64,000 nt of DNA, from the NCBI RefSeq assembly GCF_000789235.1, contig NZ_KN525716.1, positions 496,001 through 560,000 on the forward strand, in the 5' to 3' direction. The stretch is from Wocania ichthyoenteri Th78. Its GTDB lineage: Bacteria > Bacteroidota > Bacteroidia > Flavobacteriales > Flavobacteriaceae. Both the position numbers and the translations under genes were made by a program. This document shows, piece by piece, positions 25,961 through 35,191 of the stretch (positions within the stretch are counted from its first letter, which is position 1; the number at the start of each line of letters is the position of its first letter). The notes beneath the pieces were generated by a model that worked only from the letters and a program-made list of their open reading frames with translations, ran no database searches and was not told the origin of the DNA.

Positions 25961-28210
25961 TTAGTTATTGGTTGTTCCCCAATTTTTATTGGGTTGACTT
26001 CCCATAACAAAATGTAATGTACCACCTTCTATAATTTGCTTGTGTGAAATAGAAGTCTGATTAAAATCTACTCCATTTAAAGTTGCCGATTGTATATATA
26101 TGTTTTTATTTGAAACGTTTTCTGCTTCAATGATAAATGATTTTTCTTCAGAAATTTTTATGGTAGCTTTTTCAAAAATCGGACTTCCTATTTCATATTC
26201 CGCAGAAGCGGGATTCATAGGATACAAGCCAATAGAACTCAATGCATACCACGCACTCATTTGTCCGCAATCCTCATTTCCACTTAACCCATTTGGTGTA
26301 GTATTGTATTGTGTATCCATAATATGATGCGCCCAATATTGCGTGCGCCAAGGTTGGTCTGCATGATTAAACATGTAAGCAATATGATGACTTGGTTCAT
26401 TACCATGTGCGTATTGCCCAATAAGTCCCGTAATGTCTGCTGAAACATTATCACCTGTAATTTCAGAGCTTTCGGTAAATAATTGCTCTAAACGGTTTGT
26501 AAAGGTTTCGTTGCCACCGTGTAAAGTGATTAAATTATCTACCGCGTGTGGTACAAACCAACTGTGTTGCCACGCGTTACCTTCGGTATAATCAGTTTGT
26601 TCTCTGTGATTGGAGTGTTTCGGATCGAAAGGTTCGTTCCAAGATTTTCCATCTTCAGATTTTCCACGCATAAAACCTGTTTCATTATCAAATAAATGCT
26701 GATAGGCTTTTGAGCGATTCAAGAAAAACTCATAATCATCGTTTTTACCTAATGCTTTCGCCATTTGCGCCACACACCAATCATCATAGGCATACTCTAA
26801 AGTAATAGTAACCGATTCGTCTATTAAATTATACGGAATATAACTGTGTTTTTTATAATGATTCAATCCGCGTTCATCTTGCATCATCGTAGTTTTCATG
26901 GCTTCAAAAGCTTTTTCTGCATCAAAATCACGAATCCCTTTTTGGTAGGCTTCAACAATTACAGGGATGGAATGATAGCCTGTCATCGTATTGGTTTCAT
27001 TGGCATAAAGCGTCCAAACTGGTAGAATTTTTTTAGTTTCGTAATATGCCAACATGGTGTTTATAATATCTGAAACCTTGTCCGGTGCAGTCAAAGTTAA
27101 AAGCGGATGTTCGGCTCTAAACGTATCCCAAAGCGACAATGTTGAATATGCGGTATAATTTTCAGCAGTTATAATTTCATCGTTTTCTTTTCTGAATTGT
27201 CCATTTTTATCGCTAAAAGTTACTGGTGCCACTTGCGCGTGATACATGGCTGTGTAAAACATGGTTTTTAATGAATCAACTGAAGTTTCAACTTCGATTT
27301 TTGTTAAGGCTTCATTCCATGTATTTTCAGCTTTATTTTTAACGACATCAAAATTAAAATCGCCTGTTTCTAAATTGTCTTTAGCATTTTCAACACTTAC
27401 AGAAGACAAGGCTACTTTTGTGAATAATTCAGATGAATTATTAGCATCAAAAAATAATTGCACCGATGTTTTTTCACCTTCTGAAGATTTATTTTCTATA
27501 CGATTCCCATCAGTAAAAATATGATGCTTTGTTATTGGCTTTGAAAACTTAGCGACAAAAAACACTTTTTGATTGGCTGCCCAACCTTTACTAAAACGGT
27601 AACCACTAATAGTATAATCATCTTCAATATTAATTGAGCTTTTAAGAACTCTATCCCAATTTATGGCAAATCCTAAATCGATAACTACTGCTTGTTTATC
27701 TTCTTTTGCAAATGTGTATTTATGGTAAGCTGTACGTAATGCTGTGGTTAACTCAACATTCACATTATGGTCTTCTAAAAACACTTGATAATACCCTGGT
27801 GACGCTTTTTCGTTTTTATGATTGTATTTCGATTTATAAGCTAATGAATCGCGTGACAATGGTGTTGAAGATAAATCAACTTCTTTATTTATGGGCATAA
27901 AAAGCACATCTGCTAAATCGCCAATACCTGTACCACTTAACGCTAAATGACTAAAACCAACTGCTATAGAATCAGAATAGTGATAGCCTGAACACCAATC
28001 CCAACTACTAATGCCATTTACTGGAGTTACTTGCAACATACCAAAAGGAACCGTTGCTCCTGGGTAGGTGTGACCATGGCCGCCTGTACCTATAAATGGG
28101 TCGACATGAATAGTGTTTTTTGATGTGTTTTGGGCTATTTTTCTATCTTCTTTCTTACAAGAAATGAGGACTGCAAAAACAAGAATTATAAGCGCATATT
28201 TGTATAACAT
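25961..28210 (-). CDS. GH92 exo-alpha-mannosidase lipoprotein
   Basis: This 749-residue GH92 lipoprotein (lipobox LISC, Cys18) has canonical motifs: DPFIGTGGHGHTYPG, WDTFRAEHPL, SVTITLEYAYDDW, YTEGNAWQHSW with the putative acid Glu, and GNEDCGQMSAWY at 644-655. It is the closest relative in the window of the GH92 at 18604. It is the first gene of a tightly packed run with the symporter and GH130, and has a 435-bp upstream gap with a candidate promoter. It probably trims alpha-mannose from N-glycans to expose the core Man-GlcNAc unit. Confidence 0.94.
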   Translation of the reverse strand: MLYKYALIILVFAVLISCKKEDRKIAQNTSKNTIHVDPFIGTGGHGHTYPGATVPFGMLQVTPVNGISSWDWCSGYHYSDSIAVGFSHLALSGTGIGDLADVLFMPINKEVDLSSTPLSRDSLAYKSKYNHKNEKASPGYYQVFLEDHNVNVELTTALRTAYHKYTFAKEDKQAVVIDLGFAINWDRVLKSSINIEDDYTISGYRFSKGWAANQKVFFVAKFSKPITKHHIFTDGNRIENKSSEGEKTSVQLFFDANNSSELFTKVALSSVSVENAKDNLETGDFNFDVVKNKAENTWNEALTKIEVETSVDSLKTMFYTAMYHAQVAPVTFSDKNGQFRKENDEIITAENYTAYSTLSLWDTFRAEHPLLTLTAPDKVSDIINTMLAYYETKKILPVWTLYANETNTMTGYHSIPVIVEAYQKGIRDFDAEKAFEAMKTTMMQDERGLNHYKKHSYIPYNLIDESVTITLEYAYDDWCVAQMAKALGKNDDYEFFLNRSKAYQHLFDNETGFMRGKSEDGKSWNEPFDPKHSNHREQTDYTEGNAWQHSWFVPHAVDNLITLHGGNETFTNRLEQLFTESSEITGDNVSADITGLIGQYAHGNEPSHHIAYMFNHADQPWRTQYWAHHIMDTQYNTTPNGLSGNEDCGQMSAWYALSSIGLYPMNPASAEYEIGSPIFEKATIKISEEKSFIIEAENVSNKNIYIQSATLNGVDFNQTSISHKQIIEGGTLHFVMGSQPNKNWGTTNN

Positions 28211-28312
28211 TTGATAAAGTGCTTTTATATTTTAAAAACTAAATAAATATCTTTATTTTTAATGGAGTGGTTAAGTATTTTAGACTAATAACAGTGTTGC
28301 ATAGCTAAACAA

Positions 28313-28344
28313 CAAAAATAGCCATTCGGTTTTAATGCTAAAAA
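28313..28344 (-). promoter_or_regulatory. candidate promoter for the GH92-symporter-GH130 operon
   Basis: On the minus strand TATTTTTG (28313-28320) matches the Bacteroidota -7 box TAnnTTTG. A TTTT run (28341-28344) stands 20 bp upstream in place of the TTTG -33 box. The predicted 5' leader to the GH92 start is about 95 bases. Confidence 0.42.
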
Positions 28345-28613
28345 TTCTTATTTGGTTTTCATTACTAAAAATTATTTTATATAAAAAGAAAAGGCCTTCG
28401 TCTAATTTTTTTACAATATAACTAAAACGTATAACTTTTTAAATCCTTTAAATAATTGAATCTTTTGATGCAAAGAAAGTATTGGTTGTTGTTTGATTAT
28501 TAGTAGATTTCAATTAAATATATTCTTAATTTTGATGTGTAGTTTATGATTATATTTTGAGTTAGTCACAATAATTTAATCAAAATTAATTATGAGTTTT
28601 TCATTTAGTTTTT

Positions 28614-28640
28614 AAAGGGTAAATAATGTATTTGCCCTTT
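28614..28640. terminator. putative terminator hairpin after the EEP-fold gene
   Basis: Arms AAAGGGTAAATA (28614-28625) and TATTTGCCCTTT (28629-28640) pair almost completely around a 3-base loop, 5 bp beyond the stop of the minus-strand gene. On the minus strand the stem is followed by AAAAAC rather than a T-run, so intrinsic termination is uncertain. It may instead protect the 3' end. Confidence 0.45.
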
Positions 28641-28645
28641 ATTTT

Positions 28646-29443
28646 TCACTCTTTTAGTAATTCCAACACACTTAAAACAGGTCTGTGATCTGAAGCAATT
28701 TCTTCATCAATAACTTTTGTTTCAATTACACGCCATCTATTTACCGGTCTAAAAAGAATATAATCTATTTTATATTCAGGATTTACTGCTGGAAAGGTCG
28801 ATATGTTTTCAGAAAAAGATTGCTTCCATTCTTTAAAAAAAACTTGCATCGTTTCGCTTTCTGGTTTTGCATTTAAATCACCTGCTAAAATAGTAGGTAC
28901 TTCATCTTGAGAAAAAATAGTGTTAATTTGATTTGCTTGACTTATTCTATCGGTTTCATCTTCTGTATGATCTAAATGTGTACCAACAAATCTAATAGAA
29001 TCACCACTTTTAATCTGTATATTTATCTCTAGTGCTGCACGAGGTTCTTTGTTTTCTCTTGCTACTAAAGCATGGTTTTTAGTGCTTAAAAAAGAGTGTT
29101 TTGATAATATACCTTCACCGTATTCGCCACCATCAAAAGGCATTGCTTTTCCAAATACACCAACCATTTTTACACGTAAACTTAACTCGGTTACCAAATC
29201 CATTTTTAAAACTCTTTTGGTTTTAAAATCTACTTCTTGCAAAGCCACTAAATCTGGTTTTGTATCGCTAATTGTTTTAGCCAATAAATCTAAATCAAAT
29301 GGTTTCTCGGCATTTACCGTTTCGCCATGATAAATATTATACGTTAGCACACGAATAATTCGTGATGAATCTATTTTAGTTTGTGCATTAATCAACGAAA
29401 ACAGCATGACAAATAATAACCCGAAAATGTACTTTTTATTCAT
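28646..29443 (-). CDS. secreted endonuclease/exonuclease/phosphatase-fold hydrolase
   Basis: This 265-residue protein has a signal peptide (to about SLINAQ, residue 21) and a complete EEP fold. Motifs are VLTYNIYHG, VALQEVD (metal-binding Glu), GTHLDH, AGDLNAKP, IDYILF and SDHRPV (catalytic His). The fold covers Mg-dependent nucleases, inositol phosphatases and sphingomyelinases. Export and context favour a phosphodiester or phosphomonoester on a glycoconjugate, for example a lipid-linked or phosphorylated glycan, over intracellular DNA repair. That is inference. It lies 89 bp after GH123 and ends a four-gene run starting with GH20. Confidence 0.85.
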   Translation of the reverse strand: MNKKYIFGLLFVMLFSLINAQTKIDSSRIIRVLTYNIYHGETVNAEKPFDLDLLAKTISDTKPDLVALQEVDFKTKRVLKMDLVTELSLRVKMVGVFGKAMPFDGGEYGEGILSKHSFLSTKNHALVARENKEPRAALEINIQIKSGDSIRFVGTHLDHTEDETDRISQANQINTIFSQDEVPTILAGDLNAKPESETMQVFFKEWKQSFSENISTFPAVNPEYKIDYILFRPVNRWRVIETKVIDEEIASDHRPVLSVLELLKE

Positions 29444-29532
29444 AATTAATGAAAATGTATTTATATTAATATCACAATTAAATATTCCAATATAAAGTAT
29501 GTTAAATCTAAAAACTTTAAATAAACTAAAAG

Positions 29533-31299
29533 CTAATCAACTATTCTTTTTGTTAAAATATTTAATGAATTTTTAGAATCTTTTAATAAATCCTCTAAAT
29601 TATCTGGTTTAGTTGTTATGTTAAATTGAGCCACCAGTTCGTTTAAATACTCTAACTCATCTAACAAACCTTTTGTTTTAAATGATTCTTTAAGAATTCT
29701 GATTTTTTCGGCATCTTGAATGCCTTCTCTTAATGTTTCAAAACGGATTGAACTACGATTATCGGGATACACGATGTAAGTATCTCCAGCTGGCCAAGCT
29801 CTAAAACGTGAATCTTGCAATGGTTTTTCTACCCAACTATTGTATGCCCAACGTAAAAAACCATCAAAATCGGCAGCCACAGTATACCAACCTATAAATA
29901 CACCCTCTGCTGGTGGCGAAAAAGTAAAAGTATTTGGAAACCCGTCTGAACAGCATACGTAATGCGTACTTATATAATTTTTAGCTCTACGTTTTATCAA
30001 ATCTTCTTCATCAACAGGATGACCAAACGCTACCGACATATCTTTTAGCTCATTAGGATACAACTTATAACTTTTATGGTTATCGGCAAACGACACTCCA
30101 AATTCTGGAGCATATTTATTAAGTAACTTTAACATGGCTTTCATTTCTTCTGGCCCACGTTCATCCATAGCAATTCTTGTTATAGAGCTCCATCCTTTTT
30201 TTGTTAAGTGTGTTTTAAATTCCTTTAAAAACGGAATCCAAAGTGCTTCATAAGCTTTTGTTCCAGGAGATGCTTTTATTTTAATTTCTTTGTTTTCAGC
30301 TTCATCAAAATAATAAAACTCATTACCCCATGGCACCATAGAATAACAACTAATTTGGTTTTTCACTCCCAAATCCATCATAAATTGCACCCAATTATCA
30401 AAAACTGTAAAATCATATTCCCAAGTGCCATCGGTTTTCTTTTTCCAATCAATCATCGCTTCAAATTGATCAAAGGTTTGTCCACCCCAAGGCCGCTTGT
30501 TTAAAGACACGGTAATTACTTTTTGACCAGCATCTGCGAGCCTTTTCATTATTGGTTTTAATAACTCCCAATGCGCTTGAGACCAAACTTCAACACTATG
30601 AAAACGTGCCACTGCATAAGGATTCTGCCATAAATCCAAATGGAATTTCCAATCCGTTGCTGGTGGTAATACTTTATCAATTACATTTAAAGTGAATTGG
30701 AACTTTTTAGAATTCTGCCCATCAATATGTACTGTAAAAATACTTTTATATGTTCCGCTTTTTGCATCGGCTGGCACATCAATAGTAATCCAAATAGGCC
30801 TAGTTTCTTGCGCTTTAATAGTATAGGAATTTATAGGTTCTAAGGCATCGGCAGCTAAAAACGAAGCAAAATTTTCAGGTTTTCTGTAACCACATCCACC
30901 AGCAAACTCATCTGTAATAACGTATTTTACAAAATTGATTTTTACTATTTTGGATGATAAAACATGACCTGAATCTGATTTAAAATCAGAAATTTCAGTA
31001 GTCACATTATTAATTGAATCGTTGCTCCAAAGTACTAATTGCGCCGATATACGCTCACCTTTCCAGGCAGTTCCTGTCCAAGTATTTTTTTGTTGAATTT
31101 TAGGGGTTACACTTTTCACAAAACGCATGTTTGTTGAAGTTACTGATGCTTGCAGTCCCTTTGAAACAGCTGACCAGTTTTCAGTTTTACTAGGCGATGG
31201 ATCCTGAGGTTCTTGATACGTTTGAGCAATTAAAACCTCTTTTTTTTGACAGCTAAAGATGATTAAACAAATACTTAATAATAGTAAAATACGATTCAT
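29533..31299 (-). CDS. GH123-like beta-N-acetylgalactosaminidase (DUF4091) lipoprotein
   Basis: This 588-residue lipoprotein (lipobox IFSC, Cys17) has an N-terminal beta-sandwich (about 55-210) and a TIM-barrel domain typical of GH123/DUF4091. The adjacent acidic pair Asp379-Glu380 in RIAMDERGPEEM matches the catalytic Asp-Glu of GH123, which uses substrate-assisted hydrolysis of beta-GalNAc. Other landmarks are FHLDLWQNPYAVAR, YSMVPWGNEF and VYPDNRSSIRFETLREGIQDAE near the C-terminus. Characterised members act on glycosphingolipid-type GalNAc. The sulfatase 10 bp upstream and GH20 further up suggest a beta-GalNAc-containing, possibly sulfated, glycan as substrate. Confidence 0.85.
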   Translation of the reverse strand: MNRILLLLSICLIIFSCQKKEVLIAQTYQEPQDPSPSKTENWSAVSKGLQASVTSTNMRFVKSVTPKIQQKNTWTGTAWKGERISAQLVLWSNDSINNVTTEISDFKSDSGHVLSSKIVKINFVKYVITDEFAGGCGYRKPENFASFLAADALEPINSYTIKAQETRPIWITIDVPADAKSGTYKSIFTVHIDGQNSKKFQFTLNVIDKVLPPATDWKFHLDLWQNPYAVARFHSVEVWSQAHWELLKPIMKRLADAGQKVITVSLNKRPWGGQTFDQFEAMIDWKKKTDGTWEYDFTVFDNWVQFMMDLGVKNQISCYSMVPWGNEFYYFDEAENKEIKIKASPGTKAYEALWIPFLKEFKTHLTKKGWSSITRIAMDERGPEEMKAMLKLLNKYAPEFGVSFADNHKSYKLYPNELKDMSVAFGHPVDEEDLIKRRAKNYISTHYVCCSDGFPNTFTFSPPAEGVFIGWYTVAADFDGFLRWAYNSWVEKPLQDSRFRAWPAGDTYIVYPDNRSSIRFETLREGIQDAEKIRILKESFKTKGLLDELEYLNELVAQFNITTKPDNLEDLLKDSKNSLNILTKRIVD

Positions 31300-31309
31300 T
31301 ATAATAATT

Positions 31310-32902
31310 TTAAAAATATGCTTTTAAGACATCTTCGTTATCAGGCCAAGGCACAGTTTGATTGGTGTTGGTATTTGTTGGCATTTGAGCGTTTACACTT
31401 CTTAAATAAGTACTTAACTCGGTGGCTAACACTTTAAGTTTACCACTTTCTTTTGATGCTAAATTGGATGTTTCTCCAATATCTTCAGCAATATTAAATA
31501 ACTCGAAATGACTGTCTAAATGATAATAAATTAATTTCCAATCGCCTTTTCTTACGGTGCTTGTTGCTCCAATACCTGGTCCAGTTGGCCCCCAATTGTT
31601 TGGATAGTGCCAAAATAAAGCTCTGTTATTATTATCTTGTTTTTCTCCTTTTAAAATTGAAGTAAAGCTTTTTCCGTCAACAGGTTGAACAGTTTTATAA
31701 TTATCAATCCCTGCAAGCTCAATAATAGTTGGAAAAAAATCTTCGATGATAACAAAATCATTAGTTGTTGAGTTTATTTTTGTAACTCCTGGCCATTTTA
31801 CAAGCATTGGTTCTCTAATACCGCCTTCGTGCGCAGACCCTTTTCCACTTGATAAAGGTTTATTATGAGTATGCCTTTCACCACCACGAGCTACAGCACT
31901 TAAACCTCCATTATCAGACATAAATAAAATAATAGTATTATCAGCAATCCTTTTTTCATCGAGATAATTCATTAAATCACCTAAACTTTTATCCATACCT
32001 TCAACCATTGAAGCGTATTTGGCTTCAATAGAATTAAGCCCTTTCTCAATATATTTTTGTTCATATCTTGAATCTCCTTGAATTGGTGTATGCACCGCAT
32101 AATGCGCTATATATAAATAAAATGGCTTTTTATTCTCAATGGCTTTATCCATTGCTAAAATAGATTCTTGAGTTAAAGCTTCTGATAAAAAAATATCTTT
32201 TTCGTGATACTTTTCTAAACCAGGAACATCCCAAATACTATTTTTATTAATATCTTTTTTAAAGTTTTTTGTTCCATAGTAACTTCCTGGTGCACCAGCT
32301 GCATGTCCTGCAATGTTAATATCGAATCCCAAGTTTATTGGGTTTTCCCCTGGAGTTCCTAAAGCACCAAAATGTGCTTTTCCAGTATGAATAGTTAAAT
32401 AGCCATTATCTTTAAGAATTTGAGGTAACGTAGTAACATGTGTTGAACGCTCAATGGTATCTGTTGGTTGAATACCATTTAAATTCCATTCAGGCATTAA
32501 TAAACCTTTAGGCGATTTACCCTCAGAAATTCCTCTTCTTAAAGTCCAATTTGTTACACGATGTCTTGCTGCATTCATTCCAGACATCAAGCTTACTCTT
32601 GTTGGTGAACACACAGCTGTAGCATAAGCTTGTGTAAATTTCATACCTTGATTTGCAAGACGTTCCATATTTGGTGTATCATAAATGTTATTCAGATCTG
32701 TTTTTTCTTTCCAAAAAGGTACTGATGTGTCTTGCCAACCCATATCATCTACCATAAACAAAATAATATTAGGTTTTTTTTCAATAGTATTCAGTTCTTT
32801 TTTATCTGATTTGCATGAAATAAAAGCAATAAAAAAGAAAAGAAATATCACTATTTTTTTTGATATTTTAATCATAAGCTTTAATGTGTTTATATTTATC
32901 AT
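31310..32902 (-). CDS. S1-family sulfatase lipoprotein
   Basis: This 530-residue sulfatase has a lipoprotein-type signal (AFISC, Cys30). The start could be the methionine at residue 1 or the one at residue 10 (32875), which gives a more usual signal length. The formylglycine motif C98-S-P-T-R102 is intact, metal ligands Asp52-Asp53 are in FMVDDMGW, and GKAHFG, HYAVHTP, SDNGG and HEGG follow as expected for family S1. It needs a maturase, and none is in the window. The subfamily, and so the sulfate position, cannot be fixed by eye. Being 10 bp upstream of GH123, it probably desulfates GalNAc or GlcNAc residues before glycosidase attack. Confidence 0.92.
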   Translation of the reverse strand: MININTLKLMIKISKKIVIFLFFFIAFISCKSDKKELNTIEKKPNIILFMVDDMGWQDTSVPFWKEKTDLNNIYDTPNMERLANQGMKFTQAYATAVCSPTRVSLMSGMNAARHRVTNWTLRRGISEGKSPKGLLMPEWNLNGIQPTDTIERSTHVTTLPQILKDNGYLTIHTGKAHFGALGTPGENPINLGFDINIAGHAAGAPGSYYGTKNFKKDINKNSIWDVPGLEKYHEKDIFLSEALTQESILAMDKAIENKKPFYLYIAHYAVHTPIQGDSRYEQKYIEKGLNSIEAKYASMVEGMDKSLGDLMNYLDEKRIADNTIILFMSDNGGLSAVARGGERHTHNKPLSSGKGSAHEGGIREPMLVKWPGVTKINSTTNDFVIIEDFFPTIIELAGIDNYKTVQPVDGKSFTSILKGEKQDNNNRALFWHYPNNWGPTGPGIGATSTVRKGDWKLIYYHLDSHFELFNIAEDIGETSNLASKESGKLKVLATELSTYLRSVNAQMPTNTNTNQTVPWPDNEDVLKAYF

Positions 32903-32976
32903 TCTTCAAAAGGTAGCATGAAGCTTCCATATAAGCGTTCTCTTGGGTATTAAGAATTAGCTATGGAAGTTTTATT

Positions 32977-34602
32977 TTATTCATCATCTTTAAAATAATT
33001 GATTCCCAAACTATCCCAATGCTTTTGTGTCTTTTTAAGAGCTCGTTTAAAACTCTGATAATCTTTATTTTCTAGTTGAGTCCAACCAACCTCTGCATAA
33101 GCTGCAATTCTTGGAAATGTTTGCCTCTCAACATCAGAATTAGTCGGTGTCCATTCGCTCCACATTTGGCAGCCTAAACCTAATATATTTTTATGATATT
33201 GCTTCTCTAAACCATCGGGGATAGGGTTAAAACCATAGGCTTTTTCTAAGCTAATAGACTTATAATTATAATCTAAATAGGTATTACTATGCAACGAGTT
33301 TACTATATCATAGCCCTTTTTAGCAGCATCTCTTGCTAAATCTATATCACCTTTCCAGAAATGCACTACCACATTTTTAGCCAATTCTGTTTCGGCTTCT
33401 TTATCATGCTTTTTTTCTTCAAAACCTTTATGAATGTTTTTTCCTAAAATCTCATTCCACCCCATCATTCTTCTTCCATTTTGTTCTATAAATTGAGATA
33501 TTTTATTGGTAAAATCAATTTGTAAATCGGCAGGCGTTTTAATACCTTGTTCTTTCATGTATTTTTGAACAGATTTTGATTCTTCCCAAACTTTATAACC
33601 TACTTCATCACCGCCTATATGGATAACTTCTGAAGGAAACAATTCAAACATTTCATTTAATACATTTTTTATAAACTGAATTACCTCGGGTTTTGTAACA
33701 TCATAATTATCATATAAACGTCCAAATTTAATAGGTACATCTATATCTATTCCTGCAGTACCTAACCAAGTGTAAGCTGCTATTGCTGCACTAGAATGTC
33801 CAGGCATTTCAAATTCTGGAACTATAGTAATATTTCTTTCTGCTGCATATGCTACTATATCTTTTATTTGTTCTTGAGTATAAAAACCTCCATGAGGTCT
33901 CCCTGAAGTTTTTCCGCTTTTCCAAGTTTCAATTTCGCTGTCTGTTCTAAATGCTCCAACTTCTGTTAACAAAGGATATTTTTTAATTTCTATGCGCCAC
34001 CCAGCATCATCAATTAAATGCCAATGAAATACATTCATTTTTAACAATGCCATTTGGTCTAGCATTTGCTTTACAAACTTTTCCCCATGAAAATATCGTG
34101 ACTCATCCAACATATAAGCCCGCCATTTAAAACGTGGTTTATCTTTAATATTAACTGTAGGTATTAAATATTTAGCTTCATTTAGTCCTTCTGGAATTTC
34201 TTTTGACAGTAGTTGTTTTATGGTTTGCACTCCATAGAAAAAACCTCCATATCCATTGGCACTAACTGTTATTTGTTTTGGAACAATATTTAAATTGTAC
34301 TCATCATCATTTAGAGAGGTGTCTAATTTAAATAAAATATCTGCATTTTCTTTATCGGTTTTATGAAGATTTATTTTTATGAAATCTTTAATAGATGAGA
34401 TAAAATAACCACTTCCCTTTTTAGCTTCTTTAGCATCACCATAAACAGTCATACCATCCTCTAATGAAAATGAAAATTCACCTAAAACTACAGAAGATGG
34501 TTGAGGAAGAATTGCTATTTCTGATTTTGAAAATGTTTTGTTTTTTTCATTACAACTATATAACAAAATGAATACAAGAGTTAAACGATAAATTGTTTGC
34601 AT
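32977..34602 (-). CDS. GH20 beta-N-acetylhexosaminidase lipoprotein
   Basis: This 541-residue GH20 lipoprotein (lipobox LYSC, Cys17) has a GH20b domain (about 28-150) and a barrel with FHWHLIDDAGWR, EFEMPGH and HIGGDEVGY, where Asp332-Glu333 are the catalytic pair. It lacks the chitobiase/F5/8-like tail of the other GH20 in the locus and is only about 70% of its length. It is the first gene of the leftward locus and has the only perfect-palindrome promoter site in the region upstream. It probably removes terminal GlcNAc or GalNAc. A 74-bp gap follows before the sulfatase. Confidence 0.94.
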   Translation of the reverse strand: MQTIYRLTLVFILLYSCNEKNKTFSKSEIAILPQPSSVVLGEFSFSLEDGMTVYGDAKEAKKGSGYFISSIKDFIKINLHKTDKENADILFKLDTSLNDDEYNLNIVPKQITVSANGYGGFFYGVQTIKQLLSKEIPEGLNEAKYLIPTVNIKDKPRFKWRAYMLDESRYFHGEKFVKQMLDQMALLKMNVFHWHLIDDAGWRIEIKKYPLLTEVGAFRTDSEIETWKSGKTSGRPHGGFYTQEQIKDIVAYAAERNITIVPEFEMPGHSSAAIAAYTWLGTAGIDIDVPIKFGRLYDNYDVTKPEVIQFIKNVLNEMFELFPSEVIHIGGDEVGYKVWEESKSVQKYMKEQGIKTPADLQIDFTNKISQFIEQNGRRMMGWNEILGKNIHKGFEEKKHDKEAETELAKNVVVHFWKGDIDLARDAAKKGYDIVNSLHSNTYLDYNYKSISLEKAYGFNPIPDGLEKQYHKNILGLGCQMWSEWTPTNSDVERQTFPRIAAYAEVGWTQLENKDYQSFKRALKKTQKHWDSLGINYFKDDE

Positions 34603-34633
34603 GTTTTAAGATTAAAATTTAATAATATTTTGG

Positions 34634-34653
34634 TGTGTTCGAACACAAATTTA
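34634..34653 (-). promoter_or_regulatory. promoter -7 box overlapped by a perfect 14-bp palindromic operator
   Basis: On the minus strand TAAATTTG (34646-34653) matches the Bacteroidota -7 consensus TAnnTTTG. Its last two bases begin the perfect palindrome TGTGTTCGAACACA (34634-34647), which has a central CG as in many LacI-family operators. No good -33 TTTG is seen at 19-20 bp. The position at the expected transcription start, about 32 bp before the GH20 ATG, suggests a repressor-type site. Confidence 0.5.
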
Positions 34654-35108
34654 ATGTTATTTTTTAAATCTTGTAGTATTATTTTGTATATATAAATAGT
34701 CAAAGATAAAGGAGGTATACATCGCTTACCACAAACTTAAACGAAAGTTATATTATAAAGCATACACAATATGTTTTCTAGACCCATATTTTCTGCCATT
34801 AAATAACATATGGATTAATCTATCACATAATCTCAATAGTTTTTTCTCTTCTGTTGGGAATATCGTTTGCAATATATAATATATTCAACATCATTACCTT
34901 GAAGATAAAAAGTTGAGTTCCCTTATAGTTTGTAATAAAAATAATTAGTAACAATAAGAAAAGTAATCATATAATAATATAGCTTATTATTAAAACCATT
35001 TAAAAGTGAATATTTTTTATTTATTAATATTTAAGCGAAAAAGTTAGTCACTAACCTAAATCATTAGGATTCATGTTGAATCTTTAATTTTGACTCATTA
35101 CATTTCAT

Positions 35109-35140
35109 CGATTTTTTTTGCACTTCATGGAGTTTTTTTA
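35109..35140 (+). promoter_or_regulatory. shared -33-like element upstream of the M14 gene
   Basis: The string CGATTTTTTTTGCACTTCAT, followed by GGAGTTTTTTTA, is nearly the same as the sequence at 39473-39500 upstream of the next gene. TTTG at 35117-35120 fits a -33 box, but no clean TAnnTTTG stands 19-20 bp downstream. It is supported mainly by the similarity between the two genes. Confidence 0.4.
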
Positions 35141-35191
35141 ATTATTATTATATATTAGCCGCATAAAAATTCATTAAAACTCTCAAATCTG

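Larger units (their letters stand above)
28211..28645. other. 435-bp gene-free region with candidate promoter and hairpin
   Basis: This AT-rich gap separates the EEP-fold gene from GH92. I see no reading frame of note. It contains a candidate minus-strand promoter near 28313-28344 and a strong inverted repeat at 28614-28640, just past the stop of the EEP-fold gene. The gap is the most likely boundary between two transcription units of the locus. Confidence 0.6.
34603..35191. other. 589-bp divergent intergenic region
   Basis: This gap separates the leftward glycan locus from the rightward secreted-protein genes. Near 34634-34653 lies a palindrome overlapping a -7 box for GH20. Near 35109-35140 lies an element shared with the next two plus-strand genes. 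The middle (about 34720-35050) is AT-rich with only short, start-less open stretches and no gene I can support. Confidence 0.6.

Noticed and set aside
34740-34920. Short hydrophobic open stretch in the divergent intergenic region
   Set aside because: About 40 codons on the plus strand read as a membrane-like helix but have no start codon and no homology I can recognise. It may be chance in AT-rich DNA.
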